DNA from: AP-15 sp963701815
GTDB lineage: Bacteria; Pseudomonadota; Alphaproteobacteria; ATCC43930; CGMCC-115725
Direction: 5' to 3'
DNA length: 64,000 nucleotides
Assembly: GCA_963701815.1 (NCBI GenBank)
Contig: CAVPBN010000046.1
Coordinates: 257,644 to 321,643 of the forward strand
Under the pieces are notes generated by a model. That model was not told the DNA's origin. It ran no database searches and was given only the letters and a program-made list of their open reading frames with translations. Positions 34,658-45,199 of this stretch are shown in pieces (the stretch's first letter is position 1; each line of letters starts with the position of its first letter). Both the position numbers and the translations under genes were made by a program.

Positions 34658-35962
34658 TCAATCCCTCGCCGCGTTGGTCATTTGGCCGGCGACCAGGCGG
34701 ACCTTGCGCGGGGAGGCGAACCAGATCGCCGTGGCGGAGACGAGGCTGAGACCCATCGATATCCAAAATGCGGGCGCGTAATTGCCGAACCGGTCATGAA
34801 GGGCTCCGGCGAGCCACGGCCCCGCCGCACCGCCCAATATTGCGGCCAGCATCACGCAGCCGAAGATGCTGCCGTAATGGCGGCCCTCGAAAATCTCGGC
34901 CGGGATGGCGCCCATCACCGAGGTCAGGCCGTAGCCGAGGGCGCCCTGGGCGACAATCATCGCGTAGAGGACGGTCATCGTCGGATGGTCGCGGAGCGCG
35001 ATCAGAAAAAGGCAGCACAAAACGAAGCCGCCATTGCCGATCATCCACACCCACTCGCGCCCGATGCGATCGGACAAATGGCCCAGCGCGATCTGACCGG
35101 GTACAGCGACGAGACTGACGATCCCCAAGGCCCAGGCCGCTTCTCCCGGGGAGAAGCCGATGTCCATCAGGTATTTGGTCTGGTGCACCTGCACCGCGTA
35201 CCAAGCGAAGAGGCCGCAGAAATACCCGACGGCAATCCACCAGAATCGCGCGGTGCGCAGTGCCAGCGCCAGCGTCCAATCGACCGCCGCCCAGTCGGGA
35301 TCGACGATGTTGCTGTGCCTCCCGCCTGCCGGGCTGCTCGCGCCGATCCCGTCGGGGTCCGTCCCGAGATCCTCGGGTCGCCGCCGCAACAGCAGGTTGG
35401 GCGGCGCCAGCAAGACCAAGACGAGCACGCCGAGCGCCCAACACGCGGTCCGCCAGCCGCCATGGTCGATCAGCGTTTGCAGCCACGGCAACAAGGTGAC
35501 CGAGCCGATGCCGACCCCGGAAAAGGCGATGCTGAGCGCAAGCCCGCGGCGGCGCACGAACCAGTTGGTCAGGTACAATGACTGGCCGGTATAGGCGAGG
35601 CAGTTGATGCCGCCGCCGACCAACGCGCCGAGAGTCAGGTAGAGCTGCCAAGCCTCGCGCGCCAGCGACGCCAGCAGAAGCCCCGCCGCCATTGCGACAA
35701 CCCCGAGCTCGATGACGAGGGCCGGGCCGCGCCGGTCCATCAGCCGGCCCACAAAAGGGGTCGCCAGGGCCGAGACGAGAAAGCCGAACGAGAAAATCCC
35801 GGCGGTGACCCCACTGCCCCAGCCGAATTCACCGAGGATCGGCGGGAACAGCAGGGAGAAGGCAGTACGGGCGTTGACCCCCACCGCCATCGTCACGAAC
35901 CCGATCGCTACCAGCAGCCAACCGTAGAAAAACGGCAGGCGCGGCCGCCGCCCACGCATCAT
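34658..35962 (-). CDS. MFS transporter (oxalate/formate- or monocarboxylate-type)
   Basis: 434 residues with about 12 hydrophobic segments. FFYGWLLVAIGFVTMAVGVNARTAFSLL at the N-terminus, GRLMDRRGPA between helices 2 and 3, and GHLSDRIGREWVW in the second half are MFS signature loops. The FYGW start and GRLMDRRG loop resemble the OFA/monocarboxylate group. Likely imports or exports an organic anion for neighbouring oxidoreductases. It is followed on the same strand by nothing; the GMC gene lies 30 bp upstream, so both may be one operon. Confidence 0.85.
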   Translation of the reverse strand: MMRGRRPRLPFFYGWLLVAIGFVTMAVGVNARTAFSLLFPPILGEFGWGSGVTAGIFSFGFLVSALATPFVGRLMDRRGPALVIELGVVAMAAGLLLASLAREAWQLYLTLGALVGGGINCLAYTGQSLYLTNWFVRRRGLALSIAFSGVGIGSVTLLPWLQTLIDHGGWRTACWALGVLVLVLLAPPNLLLRRRPEDLGTDPDGIGASSPAGGRHSNIVDPDWAAVDWTLALALRTARFWWIAVGYFCGLFAWYAVQVHQTKYLMDIGFSPGEAAWALGIVSLVAVPGQIALGHLSDRIGREWVWMIGNGGFVLCCLFLIALRDHPTMTVLYAMIVAQGALGYGLTSVMGAIPAEIFEGRHYGSIFGCVMLAAILGGAAGPWLAGALHDRFGNYAPAFWISMGLSLVSATAIWFASPRKVRLVAGQMTNAARD

Positions 35963-35992
35963 GCGACCGGCCTCTCGCTACCCCAAGGATGG

Positions 35993-37594
35993 TCAGCTTG
36001 CGGTATTCAGCACCATATCGGCAGCCTTTTCACCAATCATGATAGATGGCGCATTGGTATTGCCCGATGTCAGCGTCGGCATGATCGAGGCATCCGCGAC
36101 CCGCAGACCCGCAAGGCCATGCACGCGAAGCTGGGCATCGACCACTGCCATCGGGTCGGACCCCATCTTGCACGTCCCGACCGGGTGGTAGGTGGTTTCC
36201 GCTGCCTGCTTCACCCAGTCCAGGATTTCGTCGTCGGTGATCCGATGCGCGCCGGGCGCGGCTTCGCTCGCCTGGAACGGGACCATCGCAGGGGCGGTCA
36301 TGATCGCGCGCGCGATGCGGACCGCGCGCACCGTCAGCTCCGCATCGGGCGGCGACGACAAGAAATTGAAATTGATCGCCGGCGGCCGATGCGGATCGGC
36401 GGCGGCAATGTGAACGTGCCCTTTGCTCTCGGGGCGCATCGGATGGGCATAGAGGGTTACACCCGACTGCCGCGATATCCTCGGCCCTCTCGGGCTGGGT
36501 TCGGTCAGCATCGGGATCCAGCCCAGCATGAGGTCCGGCGCCTCCAGACCCTCGCGCGAGCACACGAACGCACGAATCGGGGCGCCCGCCATGGCCAGCA
36601 TACCCTGTCGGAGCAGCGCGTAGCGCATTGCTTCGCGTACCAGACCGAGGCCGCGTCCCCGATCGTTGAAAGTTACGCCCTTTTTGCCGATCAGCCAGCG
36701 GGTGCGCGGCACGTAATGGTCGCGCAGGTTTTCGCCGACTCCGGGCAGGGCATGGCGCACCTCGATGCCGAGATTGCGCAAGCGTTCGGGCTGGCCGATG
36801 CCGGATAATTCCAGCAATTGCGGCGAGTTGAACGCGCCGGCGCTGACCACGACCGCACGCCCCGCGCGCGCCTCGCGCACCCCGCCCGCGACGGAATAGC
36901 GGACGCCAACGCAGCGCTTCCCGTCGAGCACCAGCCCCTCGGTCAAAGCCTCCGTCTCGATATGCAGGTTCCGCCGGTTGCGGATCGGGTCGAGATAGCA
37001 TCGCGCCGTGCTCATGCGGCGGCCGGCGGCGATCGTCGCCTGGCTCATCGCGATGCCTTCCTGGCTGACGCCGTTGTAATCCGGGTTGTGCCGGATGCCG
37101 ACCTGCGCCGCCGCCTTGATGATCGTGGCGAAAAGCGGATCGCGCGGTTCCGGGTTGGTGACGCGCAACGGCCCCTCCCGGCCGCGCAAGGCATCGTCCC
37201 CGCCGCCGGCATACCTTTCCATGCGCTTGAAGAAAGGCAGGACCTCCGCATAGCTCCAGCCGCGGTTGCCCATCTGCGCCCAGGTATCGAAGTCCTGGGC
37301 CTGGCCGCGCACAAACACCATTCCGTTGATCGAGCTGGAGCCGCCGAGCAGCTTGCCGCGCGGCACGGGGAGTGCGCGGCCGTTGGTGTTCGCCTCGGGC
37401 TCGGAGGAATAGAGCCAGTTTGCCGCGGGGTTGGCGATCAGCCGGGCCATTCCGATCGGAATCGGGGACCACGGATGGCTCGCCCTACCCGCTTCGAGCA
37501 ACAGCACCTTGTTGCGCAGGTTAGTCGACAGCCGGTTCGCAACGGCCGCGCCGGCTGACCCGGCGCCGACGACGATGTAATCGTAGGTTTGCAT
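35993..37594 (-). CDS. GMC family FAD-dependent oxidoreductase (choline dehydrogenase-like)
   Basis: 533 residues from ATG 37594 (MQTYDYIVVGAGSAGAAVANRLS). FAD motif GAGSAG, then VLLLEAG, PRGKLLGGSSSINGMVFVRG (GMC signature 1), VVVSAGAFNSPQLLELSGIG (signature 2), and the C-terminal TTYHPVGTCKMG with the catalytic His and SGNTNAPSIMIGEKAAD. The enzyme oxidises an alcohol to aldehyde or ketone. The FRGQAQDFDTW region supports choline/glucose-methanol-choline type. No signal peptide, so cytoplasmic. An upstream extension to 37705 is unsupported. Confidence 0.9.
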   Translation of the reverse strand: MQTYDYIVVGAGSAGAAVANRLSTNLRNKVLLLEAGRASHPWSPIPIGMARLIANPAANWLYSSEPEANTNGRALPVPRGKLLGGSSSINGMVFVRGQAQDFDTWAQMGNRGWSYAEVLPFFKRMERYAGGGDDALRGREGPLRVTNPEPRDPLFATIIKAAAQVGIRHNPDYNGVSQEGIAMSQATIAAGRRMSTARCYLDPIRNRRNLHIETEALTEGLVLDGKRCVGVRYSVAGGVREARAGRAVVVSAGAFNSPQLLELSGIGQPERLRNLGIEVRHALPGVGENLRDHYVPRTRWLIGKKGVTFNDRGRGLGLVREAMRYALLRQGMLAMAGAPIRAFVCSREGLEAPDLMLGWIPMLTEPSPRGPRISRQSGVTLYAHPMRPESKGHVHIAAADPHRPPAINFNFLSSPPDAELTVRAVRIARAIMTAPAMVPFQASEAAPGAHRITDDEILDWVKQAAETTYHPVGTCKMGSDPMAVVDAQLRVHGLAGLRVADASIMPTLTSGNTNAPSIMIGEKAADMVLNTAS

Positions 37595-37765
37595 GTCTGG
37601 TGCTCCCGCGCCGACCGACAGGCTGAGCTTGCAAGACCAGGCCCGAGGGCGTTGGTCCTGCTCGGGAGCGGTTGGCCCACGCGCGTCCGCAGCCCCGGTG
37701 GTCAAGCACTATCCCGGGGTTCAAGGGGTGATCAAGCCCGCCGCTCCGCGAACGAATTGCCGCTT

Positions 37766-38477
37766 CTACATTCCGAGATAGGCGCGACGGACCCGGTCGT
37801 CGGCCACCAGCGCCTGATGCGCGCCTTCGAGCACCACCCGGCCGGTCTCCAGCACATAACCGTAATCGCAGGATTCGAGCGCCTCGGCGACGCGCTGCTC
37901 GACCAGAACCAGCGTCAACTTGTCCTCGCGATGCAACGCCGCGACGCTGTCGAATATCTGGTCGGCGATCGCCGGCGCCAGTCCCATCGACGGTTCGTCC
38001 AGGAGCAGCAGCCGCGGCGCCGAAGCGATGCCGCGGCCGATCGCGAGCATTTGCTGCTCGCCGCCCGACAGCGTTCCGGCGAGCTGGCGGCGACGCTCGG
38101 CGAGAACCGGAAACAGGCTGTAGATCCGATCGAGATTGCGCTGCCATTCGAGGCGGCCGCGCGTCGAATAGGCGCCCATTTCCAGGTTTTCGAGCACCGT
38201 CAGCGCGGCGAACACCTGCCGTCCTTCCGGCACGTGGGCGATGCCGAGATGCGCGCGCTCCGGCGGGCGGCACCGCGAGGAGGTCGCGTCCCTCGAACAT
38301 GATCGTGCCGGAACGCCGGGCTGCACGGTTCCCGAGATGGCCTTGAACAGCGTCGTCTTGCCGGCGCCGTTCGGGCCGACGATCGCGACAAATTGCCCCT
38401 CGGCGACGCTCGAGCGAAACGCCGCGCAGCGCCGCGAGCCCGCCATAGCTGACCGAAAGGTCGTCGATTTCCAGCAT
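37766..38477 (-). pseudogene. livF: Branched-chain amino acid ABC transporter ATPase LivF-like, multiple frameshifts
   Basis: From ATG 38477: MLEIDDLSVSYGGLAALRGVS, then after a frame change VAEGQFVAIVGPNGAGKTTLFK (Walker A), then SGTIMFEGRDLLAVPP, then HLGIAHVPEGRQVFAALTV, TLSGGEQQMLAIGRG (ABC signature) and LLLLDEPSMGLAP (Walker B) to the stop at 37766. Breaks lie near 38412, 38330 and 38270. All motifs are intact once frames are joined. LivF is one of two cytoplasmic ATPases of the LIV-type importer. It is on the opposite strand from livHMGJ, divergent, which is unusual. Confidence 0.75.
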
Positions 38478-38647
38478 GCCGGCGCCTGTCCACGCGATTG
38501 CGGTCCCGTCGCCGGGGTAGCACGGCAGGGAGCGATCGGCCAAACCCGAAGGCCGATACGCCACAGAAAACCCATGACACCCGCGACGCGCTCCGCCTAT
38601 CGTCCGGCGCGGAAGAAACCGATGAATTTTGCGTCCAAATATTTCTG

Positions 38648-39584
38648 ATGCCGTTCTCAGCCGTCGATTTTCTGCAGGCGCTGGCCGCCGGCATCCTGGT
38701 CGGCAGCGCCTATGCGCTGATGTGCGTCGGGCTCGGCATCATCTTCGGCGCGATGCGCGTCATCAATTTCGCCCAGGGCGATTTTCTGATGCTCGGCATG
38801 TACGCCGCCTTCTATCTGACCACCGGTTTCGGCATGCTCGGCGTTTCTCGGCCCCAATGCCGGGCCGATCGTCGCCGCGTTTCTCGCCGGGCCGATCGTC
38901 TTCGCGCTGGGCTGGGTGCTGCACCGCTTCATCGTCTCGCGCGTCACCGGCGCCGGCGTCGCCGCAGATCGAGGGCGCCGGCGCCTACGGCCAGATCATC
39001 GTGACGCTCGGCCTCTCGCTGATCCTGCAGAATGGCGCGCTGATCGTCTTCGGCTCGACCCCGACCGGCATCCGCACGCCGCTGTCGCGCTCGTCGTGGG
39101 AGATCGGCGAGGTCCTGCTCAACCAGGCGCGCTGCGTCAGCTTTCTGGTGGCGGTCGCGGCTGGCCGGCGGCGGTCTACCTGTTCCTCGGCCATACGCGG
39201 CTCGGCAAGGGGCTGCGCGCCGCCGCCGACAACAGCCAGGCGGCGATCTACATGGGGATCGACGTCGACCGCGCCCATCGCCTCGCCTGGAGCCTCGGGG
39301 TCGGCATCACCGCGGTCGCCGGCGGGCTCGTCGCCAGCTCGCAATCGTTCCAGCCCTATACCGGGTTCGATTTCGTCATCGTCATGTATGCCGGGGTCGT
39401 GCTCGGCGGGCTCGGCAGCATCCTCGGCGCGTTCTGGGGCGGGCTGCTGATCGGCATCGTCCAGCAGATGTCGACCCTGGTCCTGCCCTACCAGCTGCAG
39501 AACACCGCGATCTTCGTCGTCTTCCTGCTGATCATCTTCCTGCGGCCGCAGGGCATGTTCGGCCGGCTCAGCGAGCGGACATGA
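38648..39584 (+). pseudogene. livH: Branched-chain amino acid ABC transporter permease LivH-like, multiple frameshifts
   Basis: ATG 38648 opens FSAVDFLQALAAGILVGSAY and GLGIIFGAMRVINFAQGDFLMLGMYAAFY, the LivH N-terminus. A frame change at 38843 gives PNAGPIVAAFLAGPIVFALGWVL; another at 38961 gives GAYGQIIVTLGLSLILQNGAL; near 39160 it becomes AVYLFLGHTRLGKGLRAAADN, DVDRAHRLAWSLGVGITAVAGGL and IIFLRPQGMFGRL before the stop at 39584. Eight or so membrane segments are recoverable. Each break can be repaired by removing one or two G residues after C. Confidence 0.75.
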
Positions 39585-40596
39585 GGACGCAGGCGGAGAC
39601 CAACCGCCAGCGCTGGGCGATCCTCGGCGTCGCCGTCGCTGTCGCTCGTCGCTGTCGCTGGTGCTGAAGAGCGCCTATTACCAGCTGGTGCTGACCCAGG
39701 TGCTGCTGTGGGCGGTGCTGTCGCTCGCGTGGAACATCCTGAGCGGCTACAGCGGCTATTTCTCGTTCGGGCATGCCGCGTTCTGGGGGCTCGGCGCCTA
39801 CACGGTGGCGCTGGGGATGATCTATCTCGACCTGACGCCGTGGCTGACCATCCCGTTCTGCGCCGTCGTCGGCGCCGTCGCCGGCGCGCTGATCGGCTAT
39901 CCGACCTTCCGCCTGCGCGGGCATTATTTCGCGCTGGCGATGCTCGCCTATCCGCTGGCGATGCTCTACGTCTTCCAGTGGCTCGGCTACCAGGAGCTGA
40001 CCCTGCCGATGAAGCGGGAAGCGGCCTGGGCGTCTACATGCAGTTCGACGACCCGCGCGTCTATGTCGTGCTGGCGCTCGGTCTGCTGGTGGTGGCGCTG
40101 CTGATCTCGCTGAAGGTCGAGAATTCGCGCTTCGGCATGGCGCTGCTGGCGATCAAGCAGAACGAGCCGGCAGCCGAGGCGGCGGGCATCGACACCTGGC
40201 GCTGGAAGATGCTGGCGCTGATGCTGAGCGGCGCGCTGGCGCGCGACTGGCGGGCGGGCTCTACGCGGTCGTGCTGCTGGTGCTGACGCCCGAGACGGTG
40301 TTCGGCATGCTGGTCTCGGCGCAGGCGCTGATCCTGGCGCTGTTCGGCGGCGTCGGCAGCCTGTGGGGGCCGGTGATCGGCGCGATGGTGCTGGTGCCGC
40401 TCGCCGAAGGGCTCAACGCCGAACTCGGCAACGTGCTGCCGGGCATCCAGGGCGTCGTCTACGGCGTCGCGATCATCGTCGATCATTCTCTGCGCGCCGG
40501 AGGGGGTCTATTGGCGGGTGCTCGACCGGTTTGCACGAAACAAACGGCCGCCGCCTGTGCCGCCGCGGGCGGACGCCGGCGCCGATTGCCGCCGTC
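39581..40596 (+). pseudogene. livM: Branched-chain amino acid ABC transporter permease LivM-like, multiple frameshifts
   Basis: ATG 39581 overlaps the livH stop (ATGA). The first frame gives ETNRQRWAILGVAVAVA, then from about 39650 LKSAYYQLVLTQVLLWAVLSL, WNILSGYSGYFSFGHAAFWGLGAY (the LivM signature), GYPTFRLRGHYFALAMLAYP. Further breaks near 40020 and 40245 lead to MQFDDPRVYVVLALGLLVV, EPAAEAAGIDTWRWKMLAL and VSAQALILALFGGVGSLWGPVIGA. After 40481 it reads YWRVLDRFARNKRPP. If repaired, the frame runs into livG without a stop, so a LivM-LivG fusion is possible. Confidence 0.72.
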
Positions 40597-41372
40597 ATGC
40601 CGCAGCCCGCGCACCGCCGCCGGCGGCGACCTCCTGGTGCTGCGCGGGGTCGGCATCTCCTTCGGCGGCTTGCGCGCGCTCGACGAGCGTCGACCTGACC
40701 GTCCCGGAAGGCGGGCTTTACGGCATCATCGGTCCCAACGGCGCCGGCAAGACGACGCTGTTCAACGTCATCAACGGGTTTCTCGCCCCCGACAGCGGCA
40801 CGATCGAATTCGCCGGCGCGCCGCTGACCGGGCTGCGGCCGAACCAGGTGTGCCGGCGCGGCATCGGCCGCACCTTTCAGGTGGTGCGCGCCTTTCCGCG
40901 CATGACCGTGCTCGAAAACGTCATCGTCGGCGCCTTTGTCGGCGCCGCCGACGACGACGATCGCGCGAGCGGATGGCGCTGGCGGCGCTCGACCGCGTCG
41001 GGCTCAGCGGCCGGGCCGAGCGCGATCGCCGGCGGGCTGACGACGCGGGAGTTGCGGCTGATGGAGCTGGCGCGCGCGCTGGCGCCGCAGCCCGCGGCTG
41101 ATGCTGCTCGACGAGACCCTGGCCGGGCTCGGCCACGACGATCTCGACGGCATTCTCGGGGTGATCCGGCAGTTGCGCGCCGACGGCATCACCGTGCTGA
41201 TCATCGAGCACACGATGCAGGCGATGGTGCAGCTGGTCGACCATTTCACCGTGCTCGACCACGGCCGGCTGATCGCCGCGGGCAAGCCGGAGACATCGTC
41301 CGCGACCCGAGCGTGATCGAAGCCTATCTCGGCAAGAAATGGGTCGAGCGCGTCGCCGGCGCGGCAAATTAG
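40597..41372 (+). pseudogene. livG: Branched-chain amino acid ABC transporter ATPase LivG-like, multiple frameshifts
   Basis: Candidate start ATG 40597 in the repaired frame. Pieces: DLLVLRGVGISFGGLRAL, then from 40682 VDLTVPEGGLYGIIGPNGAGKTTLFN (Walker A), RGIGRTFQVVRAFPRMTVLENV, then ERMALAALDRVGL, then IAGGLTTRELRLMELARALA, then from 41094 MLLDETLAGLGHDDLDGI (Walker B), IEHTMQAMVQLVDHFTVLDHGRLIA and DPSVIEAYLGKKW. The usual LSGG signature appears as AGGLTTRELRLMELARAL, a degenerate form common in LivG. At least five breaks. ATPase partner of LivF. Confidence 0.72.
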
Positions 41373-41419
41373 GGATCCTACCGGTCGGAACGAATCGAAC
41401 GGTTTCGAGGAGAGCACGT

Positions 41420-42678
41420 ATGAACGACAAGAAATTCACGAGGCGCGCCGTGGCCAAGGGCCTGACGCTGTCCTTCGGCGCGTTGGCGCTGCCCTCCGTT
41501 GCGATCGCCCCGGCGCGGGCCCAGGCGAAATCGGTCAAGATCGCGCTGATCGCGCCGCTGTCGGGCCCATGGGCGCGGCAGGGCCAGCTGCTGCGCATGG
41601 GCGCCGACATGGCGGTCGAGGACATCAACGGCAGCGGCGGCATCAAGAGCGCTCGGCGGCGCCAAGCTCGAGATCGTCTACGCCGATGCCGGCGACAGCA
41701 CCGAAAAGGCCAAGAACGCGGCGCAGCGCCTGTTGTCGGACAACCCCGACCTGGTCGGCGGGACCGGCGCGTGGCTCAGCTCGTTCACTCTGGCGGTGAC
41801 CGAGGTGACCGAGCGCGCGTCGCTGCCGTGGCTGACGCTCAGCTATTCCGACGCGATCACCAATCGCGGGTTCAAGTTCGTCTTCCAGACCTCGCCGACC
41901 GCCGACTCGCCAGGCGGCGGAGACCGTGCCGACCGCGCTCAAGCTGGCGCAAGACCGCCACCGGCAAGCGCCCGAAGACGGTCGGCATCATCATGGACAA
42001 CACCGCCTCGCCGGTCAGCTTCACCAAGCCGCTGCGCGCCGGCGGGCTCGAGAAGGCCGGGCTCAAGCTGGTGGTCGACCAGGTGTTCACCCCGCCGCTG
42101 TCGGATGCGACGCCGCTCGATCGAGAAGGTGCGCTCGGCCAAGCCCGATTTCCTGCTGCTGCTGACCTCGGCGATGCCCGACTGCAAGCTGGTGCTCGAA
42201 AAGCTCGACGAGTTCAAGCTCGTCGCACGGCAAGATCCCGCTGGTCGGCAACGGCGCGCCGTTCGGCTCGCCCGAACTGCTGAAGACGATCGGCCCCGAA
42301 CTGCTCGAAGGGCTGCTGTTCAGCGTCGCCAATTGGCCGATGAAGGGCCAGGAGGAGTTTATCGAGCGCTTCAAGAAGAAGACCGGCGAGCCGTTCCTGA
42401 CCCAGGACGGGCTGTGCGGGTACGGCGATATCGCGATCCTGAAGGCGGCGCTGGAAGCCGCCGGCGCAGCCGACCGGCTCAAGGTCGCCGAGGCGATCCG
42501 CGCGATGAACCTGACCACCGGGCCGGCCGCCGCCTGCTTTCCCGGACCGATCAAGTTCGACGAAAAGGGCCGCCGCGTCGACGTGCCGATGATCTTCGCG
42601 CAATGGCAGAAGGGCGTGCCGGTCACGGTCTTCCCGACCGACCTCGCGCTCGCCAAGCCGTTCTGGCCATCGGTTTAG
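41420..42678 (+). pseudogene. LIV-type ABC transporter substrate-binding protein (Tat/Sec signal), multiple frameshifts
   Basis: ATG 41420 follows GAGGAGAG. The N-terminus FTRRAVAKGLTLSFGALALPS is a twin-arginine-like export signal. Mature protein: KSVKIALIAPLSGPWARQGQ, GADMAVEDINGSGGIKS, then after 41651 LEIVYADAGDSTEKAKNAAQRL, GGTGAWLSSFTLAVTEV, RGFKFVFQTSPTADS, then KRPKTVGIIMDNTASPVSF, KPDFLLLLTSAMPDCKLVLEKLDEFKL, and finally NGAPFGSPELLKTIGP to the stop at 42678. Breaks at 41651, 41909, 41949, 42119 and 42225. A periplasmic-binding type I fold for an amide or amino acid ligand, exported to the periplasm. Confidence 0.75.
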
Positions 42679-42857
42679 GGATTTCTTCGGGTCGCATCTC
42701 GCGGTGCCGTCTCGCACCCCGAACCGCGGGCGCCGGCGCGATCTCACCGATGGCGGCATTACGGCTCAGGGCCGGAATCCGCCCCATTCGGCCCATACCA
42801 CCGACCAGCCGCGATCTGCGACCGGGAGCGGCTCCGGCCGTGGCGATGGTCGTCCGG

Positions 42858-45195
42858 TCATTCCGGCAAAGGGCCAAACGCGGGCGGCGGGATGCGGCGC
42901 TTGGAGGCGGCCTCGTAGGCCGAGGCGATCTTGAGGACGATGTCTTCACGGCCCGGTTCGGCGCGAAACACCAGCGAGAACGGCAGGCCGGGCGCGGGCA
43001 ATGTTGTCGGCCCCGCCGCCGGGGCCGGCAGGTAGCGCCTGCCGTCGGCGCTCAGCCGGAACACGGGGTCCCAGGCCTGATGCACGTAGCCGGCCGGGAC
43101 CAGCACCTCGGTCAGGCCGGCATTGGGGCCGTACATCGATTCCGCCCGCAGATTGGCGGCGCCGGCGAGCGCGTCGTGGGCGCCGCCGATCTTCGCCGGC
43201 GCCAGCGGCGTGTGCAGCCGCACCAGGGCGTCGAGCCGGTTTTCCAGCAGCACCAGCATGTCGAGCCGGCGCAACAGCTCGCGCAGCATGATGCGCTCGT
43301 CGATCCCCTGGCGGCCGCCGAGCCGATTGCGCGGGTCGGCGACCTCCTCCCAGTTGCGGAACGCGGCGCGGCCATCGTCGCCCCAGAATTTCGACCGTCG
43401 ATTCAGCGCGGCAAAGTCACTCAGCGTCTCGGTGAAGCCGCGCGCCGCCCAGTCGCCGGCGCGCCGCCCGAGATATTGGGCTACCTGGAAGCGAAAGGTG
43501 TTGGCCAGCTCCTGCTGCTGGACCGTGGCGATATCGAGGTTGGCGGGCGGCGCGATCTGCCCCTCGGCCAATGCGACCATATAATCGATCGGCGCCATCT
43601 CGCCGGTCCCGAACACCTTGCCCGGGGCGAACTCGACGGACCGGATCGCCGCCGCGAATTCCTTGAACAACGGCATGCCGTCGGGACCGAGGCGGAACAG
43701 GATGTCGGGCATCAACAACGGCACGAGCCGCGCCAGCCCGGCGCCGAAATCCGGGTCCATCTGCTCGAGATCCGGGTCGCGCTGCCAGAGCGGATGGCTG
43801 CTTTCGACCAATGTCGCACCGAGCCTGCCGCCCAGCACCGATTTGATTTCCGATCGCCGCGGCGGTGCAGATCGGCACGGTCGCCTTTTCGCCCGGCAGC
43901 ATCAGCATCGACTCGCGGATGATGCCGATGCGCATGCCGCCCAGCGCCCCGGCGGCGCCCGACGCCGTGACATGGGCGGAATAGCAGGGCAGTACCGAGG
44001 AGCGCGGCACCGTGGTAAAGGGGTCGCGCGGATCGTAGGTGCCGCCGTCCGGGTTTCTCAGGGCGTCCAGCACTTTCGCGCAATCGGCGAGCGTGCGACA
44101 CAGGATACCGCTGCGGTCGCAGTAGATGTCGGCGCCGATGGCGCCGCCGACAAAGCCGATCATCGACTTGTGCGGCAGGATCAGCGCACAGGCGTTGTGG
44201 TTGGCGGGGCCACGGGTCGAGGCGCGGGTCTCCTCGCCGAGACTTGCCATCACCAGATTGGCGCTGACCGAGACAGCCGAGCCGGATGAGGAGCCCAAAG
44301 AGGCGGCGCGGGTCGTGTCGTAAACATTGGCCGGGTTGCCGCCCCACGAGCTGCGCTGGTAGCCGAGGGTCGAAGGCAGCACCTTTTCCGGCGTGTGGCG
44401 GCCGCCGGGATTGCCGGCGCGGCCGTTGTATTCGGTGCATACCGCCTTGGCGAAGATGATCGCACCCTTGCTGCGCAGCTGCTCGACGAGAATGTGGTCG
44501 CGTGCCGGGAAATCGATGTCATAGGCCGCGTCGCCGCCCGCCGTCGTGCGCATGTCCTTGGTGTCGAACGGGTCCTTGAACGAGAAGACGACGCCGTACA
44601 TCGGCATCTCGTCGAGCGGCGGGTCATGCTGCCGTATTGCGCATCGAGTTCGGCGGCGCGTTCGAGCGCATCGGGATAGTGGCGAAACATCTCGCAGACC
44701 GGCGGCGCTCCGGGCGGCAGCGGGCCCAGCGACGGATGCCGGTCGAACTCGCCTTTGCAGGTAACCGACCGCTCGCCGCGGATGTTCAAGGTCGACAATG
44801 CATTGAGCTGACCGGCCTCGGGCTTGCCGACGATCATGCCGTATTGCTGCTGCACGGCCGGGTCGGAAGCGGTCGCCTCCATGCGGCCGAATTCGAGCGG
44901 CGGTCCCCGGTACCGGTCGAGATCGGGGAACAAGGCCGATGCCGCCACCGTCTCGGTCGGGAAGGCCAGCGCAGCACCGGCCCGCACCGCACCTGCCGCT
45001 TCACCGAACCGCCGCCCCGTCTTCGGTGACGAGCAGGCTTGCCACCCCGTTATAGGCGCGCACTCGGGCGAGATAGCGCTGCACCACCTCGACGCAGGTC
45101 GTTTGCCCGGCGCGGATCGCGGCGTGCAATTCGTCGATCGTCGCCTCTTCGAGGCGGAACGGCATTGCGGCAGCGTCTTGGGCCGTCAACATCAT
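42858..45195 (-). pseudogene. Amidase-signature family hydrolase, three frameshifts
   Basis: Start ATG 45195 or 45192 (MLTAQDAAAMPFRLEEATID). Pieces read AIRAGQTTCVEVVQRYLARV, then GRMEATASDPAVQQQYGMIVGKP, then GVVFSFKDPFDTKDMRTTAGGD carrying the catalytic Lys, LGSSSGSAVSVSANLVMASLGEET with the cis-Ser/Ser pair, and, after a break at 43851, PLLMPDILFRLGPDGMPLF to the stop at 42858. Frame breaks near 45008, 44630 and 43851. The Ser-cisSer-Lys triad is intact once rejoined. About 775 residues, long for an amidase, with a C-terminal extension of about 300 residues. Located with aromatic-catabolic genes. Confidence 0.72.
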
Positions 45196-45199
45196 GCAG

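Noticed and set aside
38648..42678. Programmed frameshifting as explanation for the broken liv genes
   Set aside because: Too many breaks, no recurring slippery heptamer, and similar breaks occur in unrelated genes.
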